Source: Candidatus Hydrogenedens sp. (GTDB lineage: Bacteria; Hydrogenedentota; Hydrogenedentia; Hydrogenedentales; Hydrogenedentaceae). Taken from it: DNA of 64,000 bases. The position numbers and the translations under genes are program-made. The notes under the pieces were generated by a model. The model had not been told where the DNA came from. It did no database searches and saw only the letters and a list, made by a program, of their open reading frames with translations. Of this stretch, positions 17,229 through 26,628 are shown piece after piece; position 1 is the first letter of the stretch, and each line of letters opens with the position of its first letter. The stretch lies in assembly GCA_035361075.1 (NCBI GenBank), contig DAOSBX010000003.1, positions 1-64,000 of the forward strand, in the 5' to 3' direction.

Positions 17229-18371
17229 ATGATTATGAAAACGTGGGTAGATAATAAACCAATATGGTGGAAAGAAGAGGCAGAAGGTGCACCGGTTGCT
17301 ATTTTTACTGTCGGGACATTATGTCGTAATGTTGCAGGGTTCTTTTTTCCAGTACGAATGGGCGAAGAAGAAAAAGAACGGCTTGAAATCTTATTGAAAG
17401 AAGCACTAACGCAGTTTGATGAGTTTTCAGTAGATGAATATGTCAGTTTTGCAGGAGTATCTCCACGAGAACACCTTTTTTTGTCAGAACGATTTCTCGT
17501 GTCTTACGATTTACTTTCAGGTATTGGACGTAGAGGTGTTTTTATTAGTAGAGACCAACGGTTTTCGCTAATGATTAATGGGGGAGAGCATCTTGTTCTT
17601 CGTTCCGTTTTTGCAGGGGCTCAGGTTGAGAAGGTCTGGGAATTACTTAATCAAATCGACGATAGAATAAGCAAGTCTATTGACTATATGACAGACTCAC
17701 GGTTGGGATTTTTAACGTCAGATTTGAACCTTGTTGGTACAGGGTTGAAGTTATTTGTTATTCTTCATCTTCCAGGACTGGCAAGAACGGGGAGTATAAT
17801 GCTCTGGGAAGAAAAATTGAAGTCATTAGGTTTTTATTTAAATGGAATTAAAACAGGTCCTCCCGTTGACGCCAGGCCATTATCCATCCCAAAACATCTT
17901 GTTGAACAAGGATTTCATAGTACCATAGGCACGCCAGTTACTGTCGGATTTATAGAGACAGTAGGTAGTCTTTTTGCCATTGGTAATAAGTATACCCTTG
18001 GATTTTCCGAAGCAGAGATAGTTTTTTCCTTATCCCACATGGTTAGTGAAATAACAAAGGCTGAAAATGATGCAAGACAGAAATTGTTATCTTCAAGTCG
18101 GTTAACATTAGAAGATATCGTAGGAAGAGCTGAAGGTGTCGCATACGGAGCTAAATTTTTGGAATTTGCTGAGGCAATTGAGTTATGGTCTGCTTTGCAA
18201 TTAGGCTCTTCTTTGAACCTAACTTCTAAAAATATTCCATCTTTACCTTTACCTTTGCTTTTTGAACTTCAAGGAGGACATATTATCATTAATTTAACTG
18301 GAAATGGGAATAACACTGTGAAGATGAGTTTAGCACGCGCAAGCAAGTTTAAGGAAATATTCAAAAATTAA
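17229..18371 (+). CDS. mcsB: McsB-like protein (phosphagen kinase fold) lacking canonical catalytic residues
   Basis: McsB phosphorylates arginines to mark proteins for ClpCP. Homology is clear from position and from shared stretches (RNVAGFFFP, LTS-----VGTGLK, LPGLA--GSI, LTLEDIV-R--GV). Yet key motifs have changed: SSRxRxARN is FTVGTLCRN (residues 26-34), NEEDH is NGGEH (117-121), SCPTNVGTGLR is SDLNLVGTGLK with Asp165 for the essential Cys, and the RG-x-x-GE loop reads NGIKTG. The C-terminal RDxxRA phosphoarginine site is not recognisable. It is therefore probably a pseudokinase, scaffold or altered enzyme. Start at ATG 17229 fits GGGAAAG; the in-frame TTG 17205 lies inside mcsA. Confidence 0.85.
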   Translation: MIMKTWVDNKPIWWKEEAEGAPVAIFTVGTLCRNVAGFFFPVRMGEEEKERLEILLKEALTQFDEFSVDEYVSFAGVSPREHLFLSERFLVSYDLLSGIGRRGVFISRDQRFSLMINGGEHLVLRSVFAGAQVEKVWELLNQIDDRISKSIDYMTDSRLGFLTSDLNLVGTGLKLFVILHLPGLARTGSIMLWEEKLKSLGFYLNGIKTGPPVDARPLSIPKHLVEQGFHSTIGTPVTVGFIETVGSLFAIGNKYTLGFSEAEIVFSLSHMVSEITKAENDARQKLLSSSRLTLEDIVGRAEGVAYGAKFLEFAEAIELWSALQLGSSLNLTSKNIPSLPLPLLFELQGGHIIINLTGNGNNTVKMSLARASKFKEIFKN

Positions 18372-18409
18372 TTTAAGAACAAAAGAATTTTTTATAAGGG
18401 AATAAGTAA

Positions 18410-20908
18410 ATGTTATGGGAACGATTTACAGAACGAGCTCGGCATGTTATCGCTGTCGCTCGTAATGAGGCTGTAAAACGAGGAAGTGAATACGTTCGTA
18501 CTGAACATATTTTATTTGCTCTTTGTCTTGAAACAGAGGGTATTGCTGCGAAGGCTTTATTAAATTTAGGCATAGATTTAGAACAGTTATTGCAAGAAAT
18601 TGAACATCGTTGTCCTTCCGGACCGGCTTTGCTTTCATCCGATGAAATTACCTACACACCAAGAGCAAAAAAAGTTCTTGAGATGGCAGTTGAAGAAGCA
18701 CATCGTTTTAACCATACTTATGTAGGTACCGAGCATATCCTTTTAGGTCTAATTAAAGAGGGAGAAGGAGTTGCTGCAAAATTGCTACATGATTTTGGTG
18801 TTGACTTACACCGTGCACAAGCAGAAATTATGAAACTTATCGGTGAAACCAGTAAAGGTGGAAAGAGCGAACCTCATGAGCGGAAAAAATCTACGACTCC
18901 TGCTTTAGATACATTTGGTAGAGATTTAACCTACTTAGCGAGAGAAGGCAAATTAGACCCCGTAATTGGGAGAGAAGTGGAAATTGAGCGTGTAATACAG
19001 ATATTAAGTAGGAGAACAAAAAACAACCCAGTTCTTATTGGTGAGGCAGGTGTCGGTAAAACTGCAATAGTTGAGGGGTTGGCTCAGGCAATTGTAAATG
19101 GGAATGTGCCAGATTTGTTATTAAATAAACGTGTTTTGACATTAGATTTAGGAGCAGTTATTGCAGGAACGAAGTATCGGGGACAGTTTGAAGAACGATT
19201 AAAATCGGTCATGAAAGAAATTCAAAGGGAAGATAATATTATTCTATTTATTGATGAAATACATACAATTGTAGGTGCAGGAGCCGCAGAAGGTGCTGTT
19301 GATGCTGCAAATATGTTAAAGCCTGCTTTGGCTCGCGGTGAATTGCAATGTATCGGTGCCACAACTGCCGATGAGTATCGTAAATATATTGAAAAAGATA
19401 GTGCCCTTGCACGTCGTTTTCAAACTATTTTTGTGGATGCGCCTACTCCAGAAGAGACAATTAGGATATTGGAAGGACTGCGTGATAAGTATGAAGCACA
19501 TCATAAAGTAAAATATACCGATGACGCTATCATCGCAGCAGTTCGATTATCCGACCAATATATTTCTGATAGATATCTGCCAGACAAAGCAATTGATGTC
19601 CTTGACGAAGCGGGGAGTCGTGTCCGTTTACAAATTACGACAAGACCAAAGGAATTAAAAGAATTAGAAGCGGAAATCGAAAAAGTAACACAGGATAAAG
19701 AGATAGCTATAAAACACCAGGAATTTGAAAAAGCAGCTTCACTACGTGACCGTGAACGGAGATTACAATCTCTTTATCAAGAGAAGAAAAAGGAATGGGA
19801 GTCACAGCGAGATTCTGCTCAAGCAGTAGTTACTGCTGAAGACATCGCTTACGTCGTTTCGAAATGGACAGGAGTCCCACTTACCAAGATTGGGGAGACT
19901 GAATCTGAACGATTGCTTCGAATGCGTGAAGAGCTACATAAATCGATAGTCGGACAAGATGAAGCGATTAATGCCATTACCCGCGCAATTCAAAGGTCAA
20001 GAGCAGGTTTGAGGCACTCAAACCGTCCTGTAGGCTCGTTTTTATTTTTGGGTCCTACTGGTGTAGGAAAAACACTTCTCGCTAAGAAACTCGCTGAATT
20101 CTTGTTTGGTGATGAGCGGGCTCTAATTACGTTAGATATGTCGGAATATATGGAAAAATTTACTGTATCACGACTTATGGGGGCACCTCCAGGATATGTA
20201 GGTTATGATGAAGGAGGTCAATTAACAGAGCAGGTAAGACGGAGACCATACTCAGTAGTGCTGTTCGATGAAATAGAAAAGGCACATCCTGATATTTTTA
20301 ATGCATTATTGCAAATACTTGAAGAAGGCCAAATGACCGATGGTAGTGGAAGAAAAGTAGATTTTAAAAACACGGTAATTGTTTTAACGTCAAATATTGG
20401 AGCACGTAAAATTGGAAAGTCAACCTCATTAGGTTTTCAAAAAGATAGTATAGAAGAAGAATATGAAAAGATGCGTGACCGTGTTATGGAAGAAGTTAGG
20501 AAAACATTTAATCCAGAATTTCTAAACCGTTTAGATGAAGTCCTTGTTTTCCATCGCCTTACTCAGGAACAATTAGAACAAATTGTCGATATTCAAATGA
20601 ATGAAGTTACTAAGCATTTACAAGAAAAACAAATGAAAATTGAAATTACACCTTCAGCTAAAAAATTCCTTGTAAATATAGGTAGTAGTGAAGAATATGG
20701 TGCTCGTCCTCTTCGTAGGTCTATTCAACAAAACATTGAAGACCCGCTTGCTGAGAAACTGCTCTCAGGCGAAATAAAGGAGGGAAGTACTGTATTAATT
20801 GATTTAAATTCCGATGGAACTGCTCTGGAATTTAAGGTAAAGGAGAACCAGTTTGAAAATCAATTACCAAAAACGGATAATAATACTGTAAAATTAATAA
20901 ATAATTAG
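18410..20908 (+). CDS. clpC: ClpC, AAA+ unfoldase
   Basis: ATP-driven unfoldase feeding the ClpP protease. Two N-terminal Clp repeats (residues 1-145) keep both TEH glutamates (E32 and E108) that bind phosphoarginine in Bacillus ClpC. AAA1 has Walker A GEAGVGKT and Walker B LFIDEIHT; a middle UVR segment ([18 protein letters not shown]) follows; AAA2 has [21 protein letters not shown] and the GYVGYDEGG pore loop. Length 832 is typical. AAGGGAATAAG precedes the ATG. It follows mcsB by 38 bases in the same transcript. clpP is not in this window. Confidence 0.97.
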   Translation: MLWERFTERARHVIAVARNEAVKRGSEYVRTEHILFALCLETEGIAAKALLNLGIDLEQLLQEIEHRCPSGPALLSSDEITYTPRAKKVLEMAVEEAHRFNHTYVGTEHILLGLIKEGEGVAAKLLHDFGVDLHRAQAEIMKLIGETSKGGKSEPHERKKSTTPALDTFGRDLTYLAREGKLDPVIGREVEIERVIQILSRRTKNNPVLIGEAGVGKTAIVEGLAQAIVNGNVPDLLLNKRVLTLDLGAVIAGTKYRGQFEERLKSVMKEIQREDNIILFIDEIHTIVGAGAAEGAVDAANMLKPALARGELQCIGATTADEYRKYIEKDSALARRFQTIFVDAPTPEETIRILEGLRDKYEAHHKVKYTDDAIIAAVRLSDQYISDRYLPDKAIDVLDEAGSRVRLQITTRPKELKELEAEIEKVTQDKEIAIKHQEFEKAASLRDRERRLQSLYQEKKKEWESQRDSAQAVVTAEDIAYVVSKWTGVPLTKIGETESERLLRMREELHKSIVGQDEAINAITRAIQRSRAGLRHSNRPVGSFLFLGPTGVGKTLLAKKLAEFLFGDERALITLDMSEYMEKFTVSRLMGAPPGYVGYDEGGQLTEQVRRRPYSVVLFDEIEKAHPDIFNALLQILEEGQMTDGSGRKVDFKNTVIVLTSNIGARKIGKSTSLGFQKDSIEEEYEKMRDRVMEEVRKTFNPEFLNRLDEVLVFHRLTQEQLEQIVDIQMNEVTKHLQEKQMKIEITPSAKKFLVNIGSSEEYGARPLRRSIQQNIEDPLAEKLLSGEIKEGSTVLIDLNSDGTALEFKVKENQFENQLPKTDNNTVKLINN

Positions 20909-20962
20909 GGCAAAACTGTAGGCGAAAAATATTGAATATAACATAATGAAGGGATTTGTTCA

Positions 20963-23278
20963 ATGTTAAGAACAAGATATGTACATGTCATTTTATCTAT
21001 TGTTATTTTTATTTTATGTAAAAATTCTGTGACACAAGAAACGGATTATTCAGGCAAAGAAGTTCTTTCTGTAAATATTCAAGGGCTTGAAAAACTTAAC
21101 GAACAGGTTGTGTTAGGACAGGTAGAAACAAAAGTGGGAGATAAACTCAATTCCAGAGCTGTAGCACGAGATATTAAACGAATTTATAATTTAGGCTATT
21201 TTACAAAAGTAAGTGTTGAGGTCATTCCAGAAGGGGATGGAGTCAAAGTGACATATATAGTGGAAGAAGAACGAAGAATATCAGATGTGAAAATAATTGG
21301 TTGCAAAAAAATAAAACCCCGTGCAATAGAACCTGTATTAAAGCAAAAAAGAGGAACTTCTTTTATTCCCGAACTTTGTGAGGAAGATAGAAAAGCAATT
21401 ATTAATATGTATCAAGCAAAGGGATATGCAAATACAAAGGTTGATGTTATAACAGAAAAAGTGGAACCTGGACTTGTTCGTATTATTTATTCTATTGATG
21501 AAGGGAAAAAAGCAAGAATTAAAGAGATTGAAATTGAAGGGAACTCAGCACTGAGTGACCGTCAGGTAAAGAAAGCAATGAAGACCAAACCCGCTTGGTG
21601 GTTTTTGGGTGGTAAATATGACGAGACCAAATTTGAGACCGACCTGGAGAATATAGTTAATAAGTATGGAGACCACGGTTATTTAGATGCTAAAGTAACG
21701 CATACAGATGTTCTATATACAGATAATGGAAAAAAGCTTAGAATAAAACTTTTTGTTGAGGAGGGAGACCAATATAAAGTTCAATCTCTACAATACGCAA
21801 ATAATATCGTTTTTGATGCTGAAGAGTTAGAAAAGGATATCAAAGTAAAACCAGAAGATATTCATAATAAAGGACAGGTGGCTAAAGATGCTCAAGTACT
21901 TGAAAAGAAATACCAAGATAGTGGTTATGTGGATGCTACCGTAACTCCACAGGTCTCAAAAGATGAACAGAATAAAACAACGAATATTGTATATAACATA
22001 TCTGAAAGTGAATTGAAATATATAAAACAAGTTGATATTACGGGTAATGATGTTACACAAGATGAAGTCATTCGCAGGCAGGTATTAGTGAAACCTGGAG
22101 AACGATATGATGGTTCTGCTGTGGAATCAAGCCGATTGCGACTTGAAAATACGGATTATTTTGATAAAATCCGTATTACGCTCCATGATGATGAAGAAGA
22201 CCCAAGATATTCTAATTTACTTGTAGATGTAGAGGAAGGGAAAACCAATACCTTTCTTTTCGGAGCTGGGTATAGTACAGATGAAGGTGTTGGCGGTTTT
22301 GCACAGTTAAGACTAAGAAATTTTGACATTACCAACTGGCCATCCTTTTCAGGGGGAGGACAACAATTTTCAGCACGTGTTCACGTCGGTGACAGAAGAG
22401 ACCGCTATAGTGTAAGTTTCACTGACCCCGAGATATTTGGATATCCTATTTCACTTGGCGTAGATTTGTATGATGAATCCTATTGGGTTCGTAGTGGTGC
22501 AGACTACCGTGAAAATCAGACAGGAGGACAAATACGTTTTGGGAAGGCGCTTTCACTTTACAATACTGCACGGTTAGCATTTAGGGTTGAAGATGTCGAT
22601 ATTAGTGACCTTTCATGGTTTATAAATCCTGAAATAAGAAAACAAACTGAAAATTCAACAACGGTAAGTACAATTTTGAGTTTAGAGAGAAATACTTTAG
22701 ACCGTTATCGTGACCCAAGTCGTGGTATTAATGCTGTGTTAAGTTCAGAACTTGCTGGACTTGGCGGAGATAATAATTTTGTAAAATTGCAACTTGATTT
22801 TGCTTGGTATAGGGCATTGGATAAAGATAAAAAGTGGGTTTTTATGCTAAGAACTCGTGAGGGTTGGATGACAGAATATGGAGACTCAGATTATATACCA
22901 CTAATCTACCGTTTTTATGCTGGTGGTACTACCACAGTCCGAGGTTATGATTATCGTGATATTGGTCCTAAGATTCGTGAATATGGCTTCTTTGGAGATT
23001 GGATTGCCAAAGGCGGTAATTTACGATTAGTTAACAATTTAGAATTAAAGTATAAGGTGACAAATATCTTTAGAATTTATAGCTTTATTGATATGGGTGG
23101 TGTTTGGGAAGATGAGGGAGATATCGATTTGTCAGATTTAAGATATAGTAGCGGATTAGGAATAGGTGCAGAAATTCCGAAGATAGGACCTATTCGTGTT
23201 GATTATGGTATTCCATTAAATCCTGATGATGACCAAGGACACGGTAGATTACATTTAACTACAGGATTGCAATTCTAA
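20963..23278 (+). CDS. bamA: BamA, outer-membrane protein assembly factor
   Basis: BamA inserts beta-barrel proteins into the outer membrane. Signal peptide at residues 1-24, then about five POTRA domains to near residue 425 (repeats such as VNIQGLEKLNE, VKIIGCKKIKP, IEIEGNSALSD and VDITGNDVTQD) and an Omp85 barrel with the conserved VRGYDYRDIGP loop motif (about residue 662). The C-terminus ends in LTTGLQF with the terminal aromatic of outer-membrane barrels. 771 residues is usual. GAAGGGA precedes the ATG. It is followed by skp as in many diderm genomes. Confidence 0.96.
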   Translation: MLRTRYVHVILSIVIFILCKNSVTQETDYSGKEVLSVNIQGLEKLNEQVVLGQVETKVGDKLNSRAVARDIKRIYNLGYFTKVSVEVIPEGDGVKVTYIVEEERRISDVKIIGCKKIKPRAIEPVLKQKRGTSFIPELCEEDRKAIINMYQAKGYANTKVDVITEKVEPGLVRIIYSIDEGKKARIKEIEIEGNSALSDRQVKKAMKTKPAWWFLGGKYDETKFETDLENIVNKYGDHGYLDAKVTHTDVLYTDNGKKLRIKLFVEEGDQYKVQSLQYANNIVFDAEELEKDIKVKPEDIHNKGQVAKDAQVLEKKYQDSGYVDATVTPQVSKDEQNKTTNIVYNISESELKYIKQVDITGNDVTQDEVIRRQVLVKPGERYDGSAVESSRLRLENTDYFDKIRITLHDDEEDPRYSNLLVDVEEGKTNTFLFGAGYSTDEGVGGFAQLRLRNFDITNWPSFSGGGQQFSARVHVGDRRDRYSVSFTDPEIFGYPISLGVDLYDESYWVRSGADYRENQTGGQIRFGKALSLYNTARLAFRVEDVDISDLSWFINPEIRKQTENSTTVSTILSLERNTLDRYRDPSRGINAVLSSELAGLGGDNNFVKLQLDFAWYRALDKDKKWVFMLRTREGWMTEYGDSDYIPLIYRFYAGGTTTVRGYDYRDIGPKIREYGFFGDWIAKGGNLRLVNNLELKYKVTNIFRIYSFIDMGGVWEDEGDIDLSDLRYSSGLGIGAEIPKIGPIRVDYGIPLNPDDDQGHGRLHLTTGLQF

Positions 23279-23352
23279 TCAAAAAGAATATATGATAAAG
23301 ATTCCCTTATTCTTAGAAAAAATCCCGCATACGTGAAATTTAAAATAAAAAT

Positions 23353-23381
23353 TTGATATACTTTCGTCTATATATTAAATA
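23353..23381 (+). promoter_or_regulatory. Possible sigma-70-type promoter upstream of skp
   Basis: TTGATA, a 17-base spacer and TAAATA, about 50 bases before the skp start. In AT-rich DNA such matches are common, so this is only a candidate. Confidence 0.3.
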
Positions 23382-23429
23382 AGAATAAAATAACAATTGT
23401 TAAATTAACATAAATAGAAAGGATTCGCA

Positions 23430-24023
23430 GTGAACGGGAGATATTTTTTTATATCATTAACGATTTGTATTTTATTACTTCTTCCTGTCGGTATGATTTT
23501 TGCACAGGAACCAGTAAAGACTCAAAGTTCAGAAGCCTCATACAGAATTGCTGTTGTTGATGTTGAGCTTGTTATGAGGGAATACAATAAGAGAAAACAA
23601 AAATATGAAGAACTTCAAAAGGAAGTCGATTCCCAACAAAAAGAACTCGATAATCTGATGAGTCGTATTGAAGAAGATAGAAAAAAACTTGAGTCGGGTA
23701 AGTCTACAATGAGCGATGAAGAAAAACTGGATTTGAAAATGAAAATAGAACAAGAGGCGGCTACATATAGAGCAGAACTTGAAAAAAGGCAAAAAACTAT
23801 TGATAGCAAGGAAGAACGAATTATTCGTGAATGTTTAGATGATATTCAAAACGCTATTAATGTAATTGCCACCTCAGATAATTATCATCTCGTATTCAAT
23901 GCGGGCAAATCTCTGAAAAGCAGTTTATTATTTCACAGCCCAACAATGGATATAACCTCCAAAGTCCTAACCTATTTGAATTCAAATTCAAGTACTACGG
24001 AATCAGTAAAACCAAAGAAATAA
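23430..24023 (+). CDS. skp: Skp/OmpH-family periplasmic chaperone
   Basis: Holds unfolded outer-membrane proteins in the periplasm before BamA. Signal peptide with cleavage about FAQEP (residue 26), then IAVVDVELVMREY, the typical first strand, a long charged coiled coil (residues 60-145) and a C-terminal beta part (YHLVFNAGKSL). Length 197 is slightly longer than E. coli Skp. It starts at GTG with AGAAAGGATT upstream; no better ATG is in frame. Position between bamA and lpxD supports the assignment. Confidence 0.88.
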   Translation: MNGRYFFISLTICILLLLPVGMIFAQEPVKTQSSEASYRIAVVDVELVMREYNKRKQKYEELQKEVDSQQKELDNLMSRIEEDRKKLESGKSTMSDEEKLDLKMKIEQEAATYRAELEKRQKTIDSKEERIIRECLDDIQNAINVIATSDNYHLVFNAGKSLKSSLLFHSPTMDITSKVLTYLNSNSSTTESVKPKK

Positions 24024-24071
24024 AAACGGTTAATTGGTATATAGATAACTCTATATTGAAAAATTAAGAAA

Positions 24072-25136
24072 ATGTCAATAAATGTGAAACAAATATCAGA
24101 ATGGATAAATGGGATAATTATTAAGGGGGATGAAAACACTATAATAACAGGTGTTAATAGCATCGATAATGCGAGTAGTGGCGATTTAGTATTTGTCCGT
24201 GATAAAAAATATGAAGCGTTATTAACGAAAACCCAAGCATCTGCTGTGCTTATGTCCTCAGAACCTGTAGTTCCAGTACCAGAAAATCTTGTTTGTATTA
24301 TAGTGACAAATCCAGAACTTGCATTTTTACAAGTATTACAACAATTTAATCCTCAAAAGATACAATTACCTGAAGGAATACACCCCTCTGCAGTTGTAGG
24401 GGATGATGTCACTTTGGGAGAGAATATTGCAATAGGTCCTTTTGTATTTGTTGGTAATAATTCAAAAATTGGCAATAAAACGAAGATATATCCCCATGTA
24501 TATATCGGGGAAAACTGTGAGATTGGTGAAAACACCATTATATTTCCTAATGTCACTATCCGAGAAGAAACGAAAATAGGTTCTAATTGTATTATTCATT
24601 CAGGAGTATGTATTGGAACAGATGGATTTGGTTTCATTCATGATGGTAATTTGTGGCATAAAATTCCACAGATTGGATGTGTTATTATAGGAGATAATGT
24701 TGAAATAGGTAGTAATACATGTATTGACCGTGCTACATTTGGGGAGACCCAAATAGGCACAGGTACTAAAATAGATAATTTGGTTCAGATAGGACATAAT
24801 GTTAAAATAGGTGAAAATTGTGCAATTGCAGCAACAACTGGTATAGCTGGCAGTGCTACTATAGGTAATAGTGTTCGAATTGGTGCCGGTGCGGGTATCA
24901 ATGGACACATTAATATAGGAGACAATGCAACTATAGGTGCATGGTCAGGTGTAGCAAAGTCAGTGGAAGTTGGTGCTGTAGTTTCTGGTTTCCCTGCAAC
25001 AGAACATTCGCGGGCAAAAAGGATATTAGTTGCCCAGCAGTATGTCCCCGAATTGCTCAGGAGAGTTAAAGAACTTGAAATGAAAATTCAAGAAATAGAG
25101 AGTAAAGTATATGAAAAATCAGCGAACAATCAGTAA
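24072..25136 (+). CDS. lpxD: LpxD, UDP-3-O-acylglucosamine N-acyltransferase
   Basis: Third enzyme of lipid A synthesis, adding the N-linked acyl chain. N-terminal uridine-binding domain (residues 1-100), then a long left-handed beta helix of hexapeptide repeats (IGENCEIGENTIIFPNV and many more), the catalytic histidine in QIGHNVKIGEN, and a C-terminal helix (RRVKELEMKIQEIE). Length 354 is normal. Its end overlaps the start of lpxC-fabZ by 26 bases, implying coupling. Confidence 0.95.
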   Translation: MSINVKQISEWINGIIIKGDENTIITGVNSIDNASSGDLVFVRDKKYEALLTKTQASAVLMSSEPVVPVPENLVCIIVTNPELAFLQVLQQFNPQKIQLPEGIHPSAVVGDDVTLGENIAIGPFVFVGNNSKIGNKTKIYPHVYIGENCEIGENTIIFPNVTIREETKIGSNCIIHSGVCIGTDGFGFIHDGNLWHKIPQIGCVIIGDNVEIGSNTCIDRATFGETQIGTGTKIDNLVQIGHNVKIGENCAIAATTGIAGSATIGNSVRIGAGAGINGHINIGDNATIGAWSGVAKSVEVGAVVSGFPATEHSRAKRILVAQQYVPELLRRVKELEMKIQEIESKVYEKSANNQ

Positions 25137-26436
25137 AGAAGTATCTTTCTCAGGAGTAGGATTACATTCAGGAAGTTTAACAACAGTGACTTTTAAGCCT
25201 GCCCCCCCAGATACAGGAATTATCTTTATTCGAACCGATTTATCAGGAAAGCCAGCAATTCCTGCAGATATTGACCATGTAATTGATGTTTCTCGTGGTA
25301 CTACTATTGGTTTAGGTAATGCCAAAGTAAGGACGGTAGAACATGGTTTGGCAGCAATGGCTGGCTTAGGTATTGATAATTTATACATTGAACTTGATAA
25401 TGAAGAAATCCCTAATGGCGACGGGAGTGCTTTGCCTGTAATGAACTGCTTACTTCGGGCAGGAATAACAGAGCAGGAAGAGCCAAAAAGGTCACTGCTT
25501 GTTGATAGACCCGTATATTATCGTCAAGATGATGTAACTCTTAATATCCTTCCCGCAGATGAATTTCGCATTACCATGACCATTGCTTATGACCATGTTG
25601 CTATTGGTACACAGTATGCCAGCTTTATTATTAATGAAGAAACATTTATGAATCAACTTGCCCCTGCTCGTACATTTTGTTTTCTGAAAGAGGTAAAAAT
25701 GTTGAAGGAGCAGGGATTAATCATGGGGGGAAGTTTAGAAAGTGCAGTAGTTATAGGGGATGAGGAAATTCTAAATGATGGATTACGATTTCCCGATGAA
25801 TTTGTAAGACATAAAATTCTCGACTTGCTTGGTGATACATATCTATTAGGAAGACCTTTAATAGGACATATCATTGGCGTTAAGTCGGGACACGAAAAGA
25901 ATGTAATGTTTACAAAACAAATAAAAAAAGTTTATCTGAACGGTTATGGGATTTATGCTATACATGACCCAAGACCAACAGCACATCGACAAATACCAGT
26001 TTTAGATGTAAATAAAATATTGAAAATATTACCACATCGCTATCCCTTCCTGTTAGTAGACCGAATTATCGAATTTACATCCATGAAAAAAGTGGTTGGA
26101 ATTAAGAATGTTACAGTAAATGAGCCATTTTTCCAAGGGCATTGGCCTGATGTTCCTGTGATGCCAAGCATTTTGATTCTCGAAGCGATGGCACAAGTAT
26201 CCTCTGTGCTCATTTTCCGAGAGAATGGCGACCCACCCCTTTATCAGGCATACTTCGTAGGTTTAGAAAAGGCGTCACTTCGTAGACTAGTAGTACCTGG
26301 AGACCAGCTTGTAGTGGAAGCAGAAATGGTTTACTACCGAAACGACCTATTCAAGGCAAAGGTTGTAGCTTCTGTAGAAAATCAAGTAGTGGCTGAAGCA
26401 ACTATGAGTTTTGGTTTGGTAGAATTAAGAAAATAG
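25111..26436 (+). CDS. lpxC: LpxC-FabZ fusion: UDP-3-O-acyl-GlcNAc deacetylase / 3-hydroxyacyl-ACP dehydratase
   Basis: Two enzymes in one chain. Residues 1-295 are LpxC: catalytic Glu and first zinc His in TVEHGLAAMAG, GDGSALP, zinc His/Asp in RHKILDLLGD and catalytic His in KSGHEKN. Residues about 300-441 are FabZ: LPHRYPFLLVDR with the active His, and MPSILILEAMAQ with the Glu. Both active sites look intact. The fusion is well known from Bacteroidetes and some other diderms. lpxA, which often follows, is absent here; a 192-base gap leads to an unrelated exporter. Confidence 0.96.
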   Translation: MKNQRTISKEVSFSGVGLHSGSLTTVTFKPAPPDTGIIFIRTDLSGKPAIPADIDHVIDVSRGTTIGLGNAKVRTVEHGLAAMAGLGIDNLYIELDNEEIPNGDGSALPVMNCLLRAGITEQEEPKRSLLVDRPVYYRQDDVTLNILPADEFRITMTIAYDHVAIGTQYASFIINEETFMNQLAPARTFCFLKEVKMLKEQGLIMGGSLESAVVIGDEEILNDGLRFPDEFVRHKILDLLGDTYLLGRPLIGHIIGVKSGHEKNVMFTKQIKKVYLNGYGIYAIHDPRPTAHRQIPVLDVNKILKILPHRYPFLLVDRIIEFTSMKKVVGIKNVTVNEPFFQGHWPDVPVMPSILILEAMAQVSSVLIFRENGDPPLYQAYFVGLEKASLRRLVVPGDQLVVEAEMVYYRNDLFKAKVVASVENQVVAEATMSFGLVELRK

Positions 26437-26628
26437 ATATTTTCCATTTTTATTTTTATAAACTATAAATGAGGGTGACTGAGTTCTGTTAATAATCATA
26501 AAGAGAGATTGGTTTTTCATAAATTGTTTGAAAAATTATAGTTAAAACAATTAATATTAATCATCAAAATATTAGAAGAAAAGAATGTTTTATAAAAATT
26601 GAGATTACATTTATATGTTGGCAAAAAG

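Noticed and set aside
25119..25388. Minus-strand open frame opposite lpxC-fabZ, and many similar frames elsewhere
   Set aside because: They lie inside well-supported genes in another frame, have no recognisable motifs or binding sites, and are expected by chance.
26437..26628. Gap after lpxC-fabZ checked for a remnant of lpxA or a small RNA
   Set aside because: No hexapeptide-coding stretch, stable hairpin or clear promoter pattern was found.
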